64,000 nucleotides of DNA, from NCBI GenBank assembly GCA_949126835.1, contig OX421497.1:17238823-17302822 (forward strand), written 5' to 3'. This DNA is from Anisus vortex. Its lineage: Eukaryota; Mollusca; Gastropoda; Planorbidae. Positions 26,601 to 34,600 of the stretch are shown one piece after another (positions within the stretch are counted from its first letter, which is position 1; every line of letters begins with the position of its first letter). Below the pieces are notes generated by a model. That model saw only the letters and a list, made by a program, of their open reading frames with translations. It ran no database searches and was not told the DNA's origin. A program made the position numbers and the translations under genes.

Positions 26601-29600
26601 AATTTAAAATATTTGATATTGTATTGCTAATACTTGATTGTTTAATTTAAAATATTTGATATTGTGTTGCTAATACTTGATTGTTTAATTTAAAATATTT
26701 GATATTGTGTTGCTAATACTTGATTGTTTAATTTAAAATATTTGATATTGTGTTGCTAATACTTGATTGTTTAATTTAAAATATTTGATATTGTATTGCT
26801 AATACTTGATTGTTTAATTTAAAATATTTGATATTATGTTGCTAATACTTGATTGTTTAATTTAAAATATTTGATATTGTGTTGCTAATACTTGATTGTT
26901 TAATTTAAAATATTTGATATTGTGTTGCTAATACTTGATTGTTTAATTTAAAATATTTAATATTGTATTGCTAATACTTAATTGTTTAATTTAAAATATT
27001 TGATATTGTGTTGCTAATACTTATTGTTTAATTTAAAATATTTGATATTGTATTGCTAATACTTGATTGTTTAATTTAAAATATTTGATATTGTATTGCT
27101 AATACTTGATTGTTTAATTTAAAATATTTGATATTGTGTTGCTAATACTTGATTGTTTAATTTAAAATATTTGATATTGTGTTGCTAATACTTGATTGTT
27201 TAATTTAAAATATTTGATATTGTATTGCTAATACTTGATTGTTTAATTTAAAATATTTGATATTGTGTTGCTAATACTTGATTGTTTAAAATTTAAAATA
27301 TTTGATATTGTATTGCTAATACTTGATTGTTTAATTTAAAATATTTGATATTGTATTGCTAATACTTGATTGTTTAATTTAAAATATTTGATATTGTATT
27401 GCTAATACTTGATTGTTTAATTTAAAATATTTGATATTGTATTGCTAATACTTGATTGTTTAAAATTTAAAATATTTGATATTGTATTGCTAATACTTGA
27501 TTGTTTAATTTAAAATATTTGATATTGTGTTGCTAATACTTGATTGTTTAATTTAAAATATTTGATATTGTGTTGCTAATACTTGATTGTTTAAAATTTA
27601 AAATATTTGATATTGTGTTGCTAATACTTGAATGTTTAAAATTTAAAATATTTGATATTGTATTGCTAATACTTGATTGTTTAAAATTTAAAATATTTGA
27701 TATTGTATTGCTAATACTTGATTGTTTAAAATTTAAAATATTTGATATTGTATTGCTAATACTTGATTGTTTAATTTAAAATATTTGATATTGTATTGCT
27801 AATACTTGATTGTTTAATTTAAAATATTTGATATTGTATTGCTAATACTTGATTGTTTAATTTAAAATATTTGATATTGTATTGCTAATACTTGATTGTT
27901 TAATTTAAAATATTTGATATTGTATTGCTAATACTTGATTGTTTAATTTAAAATATTTGATATTGTATTGCTAATACTTGATTGTTTAATTTACAATATT
28001 TGATATTGTATTGCTAATACTTGATTGTTCAATTTACAATATTAGATATTGTATTGCTAATACTTGATTGTTAAATTTAAAATATTTGATATTGTATTGC
28101 TAATACTTGATTGTTTAATTTAAAATATTTGATATTGTGTTGCTAATACTTGATTGTTTAATTTAAAATATTTGATATTGTGTTGCTAATACTTGATTGT
28201 TTAATTTAAAATATTTAATATTGTATTGCTAATACTTGATTGTTTAATTTAAAACATTTGATATTGTATTGCTAATACTTGATTGTTTAATTTAAAATAT
28301 TTGATATTGTGTTGCTAATACTTGATTGTTTAATTTAAAACATTTGATATTGTATTGCTAATACTTGATTGTTTAATTTAAAATATTTGATATTGTGTTG
28401 CTAATACTTGATTGTTTAATTTAAAATATTTGATATTGTATTGCTAATACTTGATTGTTTAATTTAAAATATTTGATATTGTGTTGCTAATACTTAATTG
28501 TTTAATTTAAAATATTTGATATTGTATTGCTAATACTTGATTGTTTAATTTAAAATATTTGATATTGTATTGCTAATACTTGATTGTTTAATTTAAAATA
28601 TTTGATATTGTATTGCTAATACTTGATTGTTTAATTTAAAATATTTGATATTGTGTTGCTAATACTTGATTGTTTAATTTAAAATATTTGATATTGTATT
28701 GCTAATACTTGATTGTTTAATTTAAAATATTTGATATTGTATTGCTAATACTTGATTGTTTAATTTAAAATATTTGATATTGTGTTGCTAATACTTGATT
28801 GTTTAAAATTTAAAATATTTGATATTGTGTTGCTAATACTTGATTGTTTAATTTAAAATATTTGATATTGTGTTGCTAATACTTGAATGTTTAAAATTTA
28901 AAATATTTGATATTGTATTGCTAATACTTGATTGTTTAAAATTTAAAATATTTGATATTGTATTGCTAATACTTGATTGTTTAAAATTTAAAATATTTGA
29001 TATTGTATTGCTAATACTTGATTGTTTAATTTAAAATATTTGATATTGTATTGCTAATACTTGATTGTTTAATTTTAAATATTTGATATTGTGTTGCTAA
29101 TACTTGATTGTTTAAAATTTAAAATATTTGATATTGTATTGCTAATACTTGATTGTTTAATTTAAAATATTTGATATTGTAATGCTAATACTTGATTGTT
29201 TAATTTAAAACATTTGATATTGTATTGCTAATACTTGATTGTTTAATTTAAAATATTTGATATTGTGTTGCTAATACTTGATTGTTTAATTTAAAATATT
29301 TGATATTGTATTGCTAATACTTGATTGTTTAATTTAAAATATTTGATATTGTGTTGCTAATACTTGATTGTTTAATTTAAAATATTTGATATTGTGTTGC
29401 TAATACTTGATTGTTTAATTTAAAATATTTGATATTGTATTGCTAATACTTGATTGTTTAATTTAAAATATTTGATATTGTATTGCTAATATTTGATTGT
29501 TTAATTTAAAATATTTGATATTGTATTGCTAATACTTGATTGTTTAATTTAAAATATTTGATATTGTATTGCTAATACTTGATTGTTTAATTTAAAATAT

Positions 29601-31627
29601 TTGATATTGTATTGCTAATACTTGATTGTTTAATTTAAAATATTTGATATTGTATTGCTAATACTTGATTGTTTAATTTAAAATATTTGATATTGTATTG
29701 CTAATACTTGATTGTTTAATTTAAAACATTTGATATTGTATTGCTAATACTTGATTGTTTAATTTAAAATATTTGCTATTGTGTTGCTAATACTTGATTG
29801 TTTAATTTAAAATATTTGATATTGTGTTGCTAATACTTGATTGTTTAATTTAAAATATTTGATATTTTGTTGCTAATACTTGATTGTTTAATTTAAAATA
29901 TTTGATATTTTGTTGCTAATACTTGATTGTTTAATTTAAAATATTTGATATTGTGTTGCTAATACTTGATTGTTTAAAATTTAAAATATTTGATATTGTA
30001 TTGCTAATACTTGATTGTTTAATTTAAAATATTTGATATTTTGTTGCTAATACTTGATTGTTTAATTTAAAATATTTGATATTGTGTTGCTAATACTTGA
30101 TTGTTTAATTTAAAATATTTGATATTGTGTTGCTAATACTTGATTGTTTAATTTAAAATATTTAATATTTTGTTACGATTTGATACAGACAAGCAGCATA
30201 CACCTTATATATAATATCATGTATTCAAATTAACCTTTTATGACCTTTGTAGGCTAAAATATGTAATGGTGTTTTCATAGATGGCATGTTGGCAAGGTTT
30301 ACATTGATTCCTGGCACCTGGCACAGACTGTGTATGACCTTGTCCAGACCTTCTGTGGCTGCAGCAAGCAGTGAAGTGGAGCCATCTTTGTCCTGGATAT
30401 TCACATCGGCACCTGTGGAGATAAATATATAAAGAGTGTCTAAGTGTAAGTTTCTATATAGTAACTGTTCAACACTTTCACTAACAATCTCTTCGAGGCT
30501 TTGACAAATTTAATAACACTCTCCAGGAACAGTAAAATATATATATATATATATAAGTTTATTTACACACACATTTTATATCCTCACAAATTACAAGGAA
30601 ATCCATTTGAATGCTTAAGCATGTAGCAATAAGATATAATCACTTAATTACATTGCAATTTACATAATAGAATGTACAGAATAGATTCACTGAGATCTCC
30701 AATACTATCTCCATTACAAAAATCCACATAAAAAAAACTCCAGCTCATACCACCACAAAAGCTGGTTGCACACTGCCTTAGCCAAGGTCAAAATCTCTCC
30801 GGATCCTTCTCACATCCTCTCACATTTCTCAATCTCGTGAACTCACAAAAATCACTACACTATCGTCCACTCTTTGTCATATAATAACTGTCCTTTATCC
30901 TATAGTCTGTTTCTGCTATTTAAGGTCAAAGTTTACTCTTCTTTTCATTGGTTATCTCTCTTTGACCATAGACAAATTATTATGCTCTATTTCAATCACT
31001 GACACTAAATATGACATAGATTAATATATACAGAGGGTCTCAGTATGAAATAGATTAATATATACAGAGGGTCTCAGTATGAAATAGATTAATATATACA
31101 GAGGGTCTCAGTATGAAATAGATTAATATATACAGAGGGTCTCAGTATGAAATAGATTAATATATACAGAGTGTCTAAGTATGAAATTGATAAATATATA
31201 CAGAGTGTCTAAGTATGAAATTGATAAATATATACAGAGTGTCTAAGTATGAAATTGATAAATATATATATAGTGTCTAAGTATGAAATAGATAAATATT
31301 TACAAAGTGTCTAAGTATGACAAGGATTAATATATACAGAAATAATTTTATACAGAGTGTCTAAGTACGAAATAGATTAATATATACAGAGTGTCTAAGT
31401 ATGAAATAAATAAATATATACAGAGTGTCTAAGTATGAAATAGATTAATATATACAGATTGTCTAAGTATGAAATAGATTAATATATACAGAGTGTCTAA
31501 GTATGAAATAAATAAATATATACAGAGTGTCTAAGTATGAAATAGATTAATATATACAGATTGTCTAAGTATGAAATAGATACATTAATACAGAGTGTCT
31601 AAGTATGAAACAAAATAAGAAAGAAAT

Positions 31628-31673
<46 letters not shown>

Positions 31674-34600
31674 GAAAGAGAGGTAAAAGAGCAAGTAAAG
31701 ACGAAGAGATATTGCATCACAATTTCAGGGTCGTAGCTTAGGCTTAGCTAATGAATACTGAATTTCATATTTTAAAATTCATAACTTTAAAAACCAAAAT
31801 GTTATCCAATTTGTTTTAATAAATTATATATCAATGAAATCATCTCTTCAAGATATTTCTATGTCGCATACCCACTGATAATAAAAGAAATATTTATAAG
31901 AAAAACAAAAGATATATCCCCGGTGTCTAGAAGATAGTCTAGAGCAGTGGTCGGGCAACCTTTGGATTATATTGTGCTCAAGTAGGATTTCTAATTCATT
32001 TAGCATGCCAACATCCTAAAAGTCAACCTGCTAAAGCACTTAATTTTCTGTAGAAGAGACTTGTACTGTCCTTATGTCGAGTCTTCGCGTGCCATTGAAA
32101 ATCGCTCTGCGTGCCAAGTTTGGCATGCAGAGAAGTAGGTTGGCGACACCTGGTGTAGAGTCTAGAGCTACTCTAAAGCTTAGATTTTCTATCAGAGTAT
32201 CACCAACGCCAAAAATAAACATGCTTCTAATTTAACGTAGTACTTGAATATGAAGAAAGGTATGCATTCTCTGCAAACTTTCAAATACCTAGCACACAGA
32301 AATGGAAATAATTTAAACGTTGTCATGCAATTACTCTACCTGCCCTAATTAACTGCTCAACGGCAACAGCCGTTTGACTGGCGTAGTGAAGGGCTGATCT
32401 CCCTTCTAGATCAACGCAGTTGACATCACATCCGTTCTCAAGCAGGCTAGCTATTGCCCCATAGTGCTTCCCTTTTACTGCGAGAATCAGGGGCGTGGAT
32501 CCGAAGGAGTCTCTGGAGTTGAGGCAACTTCCATGGGAGAGAAGGACCTAGAGAAAACATTGGCCTTAGAGCACATTGTAGGCATACACTGCATGTTATC
32601 TAAACTCACTTCCAGACATTCACTGCATGTTATCTAAACTCACTTCCAGACATTCACTGCGTGTTATCTAAACTCACTTCTAGACATTCACTGCGTGTTA
32701 TCTAAACTCACTTCCAGACATTCACTGCGTGTTATCTAAACTCACTTCCAGACATTCACTACGTGTTATCTAAACTCACTTCCATACATTCACTGCGTGT
32801 TATCTAAACTCACTTCCAGACATTCACTGCATTATATCTAAACTGACTTCCAGACATTAACTGCATGTTATCTAAACTCATTTCCAGACATTCACTGCGT
32901 GTTATCTAAACTCACTTCCAGACATTCACTGCGTGTTATCTAAACTCACTTCCAGACATTCACTGGGTGTTATCTAAGCTCACTTCCAGATATTCACTGC
33001 GTGTTATCTAAACTCATTTCCAGACATTCACTGCGTGTTATCTAAACTCACTTCCAGACATTCACTGCGTGTTATCTAAACTCATTTCCAGACATTCACT
33101 GCGTGTTATCTAAACTCACTTCCAGACATTCACTGCGTGTTTTCTAAACTCACTTCCAGACATTCACTGCGTGTTATCTTAACTCACTTCCAGACATTCA
33201 CTGCGTGTTATGTAAGCTCACTTCCAGACATTCACCGCGTGTTATCTAAACTCACTTCCAGACATTCAATGCGTGTTATCTAAACTCTTTTCCAGACATT
33301 CACTGGGTGTTATCTAAACTCACTTCCAGACATTCACTGCGTGTTATGTAAGCTCACTTCCAGACATTCACTGCTTGTTATCTAAACTCACTTCCAGACA
33401 TTCAATGCGTGTTATATAAACTCACTTCCAGACATTCACTGGGTGTTATCTAAACTCACTTCCAGACATTCACTGCGTGTTATGTAAGCTCACTTCCAGA
33501 CCTTCACTGCGTGTTATCTAAACTCATTTCCAGACATTCAATGCGTGTTATCTAAACTCACTTCCAGACATTCATCCTGTCCCCATTTGGCTGCCAAATG
33601 GAGGGATGTATTGTTTCCACTGCCCCGGGCATCCACCTTAGCTCCGCCTCCGCACAACACTTGTGCGACCTCATGGTGACCTTCTTTAACGGCCAGATAC
33701 AAGGGTGGGTTGTTGCTTACGTCACATATGTTTGGATCAGCGCCAGCTATGAAAAGAACAATAAAGTTACAACATCAGTACTAAAAAACAAACAAAAAGT
33801 AAAAAAAATACACTGAGTGTGTTTGTGATGAAAATAAAATTGAGAATCCAGGTAATGTGGGTGGGGGCTATGTGTACAGTCAGGTGGATGCATTGTTTTT
33901 TGCAAGGGAGGAACCTTATACATCTACCACTGCAATTCACACCAAGTGCGCACTGAGCATTCTAATTTAATAGCATGGATAGAAGCGCTAAAAGATATGG
34001 CCATTCTTCTTCTTATTGTTCTTGTTCTTTGTTGGGCTTGTTCATTTTGCTGTACATTTTTCTTTCTGTTTTCTTTGTGTCCCGAGGCTTTCAGCCATAA
34101 CAATTAACCAAACAAAAATAACAAAAAAAAGAGAAGAAAATCAACAATGACTAACACCCAGGAGCGAAGCCACAAGGGAAGGGGGCTGAGGAGGGCTAAG
34201 CGCCCCCCCCCCCCCCCTGGAATTAAAAAAAAAAAATTTTCAACAGATTTTTTAACAAATAAGTACTAAATTCGCCGTAAATATTTGTCACGCGAAAGTT
34301 CAGCCCCCCCCCCCCCCCCCTGAACCTATTTCCTGGCTTTGCACCTGCCAACACCTATGATATATTATGTTATATTTAAAGGCGTTTTTCTTCTTCCTTT
34401 TCAATTGTAGTAGATTTAGAGGTTGAAACATAGACAGCCATGTCGGTAACGAAATGTATGATTTTCTAATTAAGAGTGGATTTTGTGTCAAAATAAAGCT
34501 AATGAAAAGCAAGGTACTTCAAACTATTTTCTAGCGAGGATAAAAATTGAAGTACATATTTCAATCTTCGCTGGAGACTTCTAACAAGGACAGTATTCTG

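Noticed and set aside
17230..27779. Seven periodic open frames (LLILDCLKFKIFDIV repeats)
   Set aside because: They appear only where the 45-bp unit variant runs consecutively, since 45 is divisible by 3, and stop at the first 43-bp unit.
16229..30175. CRISPR-like direct repeats
   Set aside because: Units are head-to-tail with no distinct spacers and the window is clearly eukaryotic.
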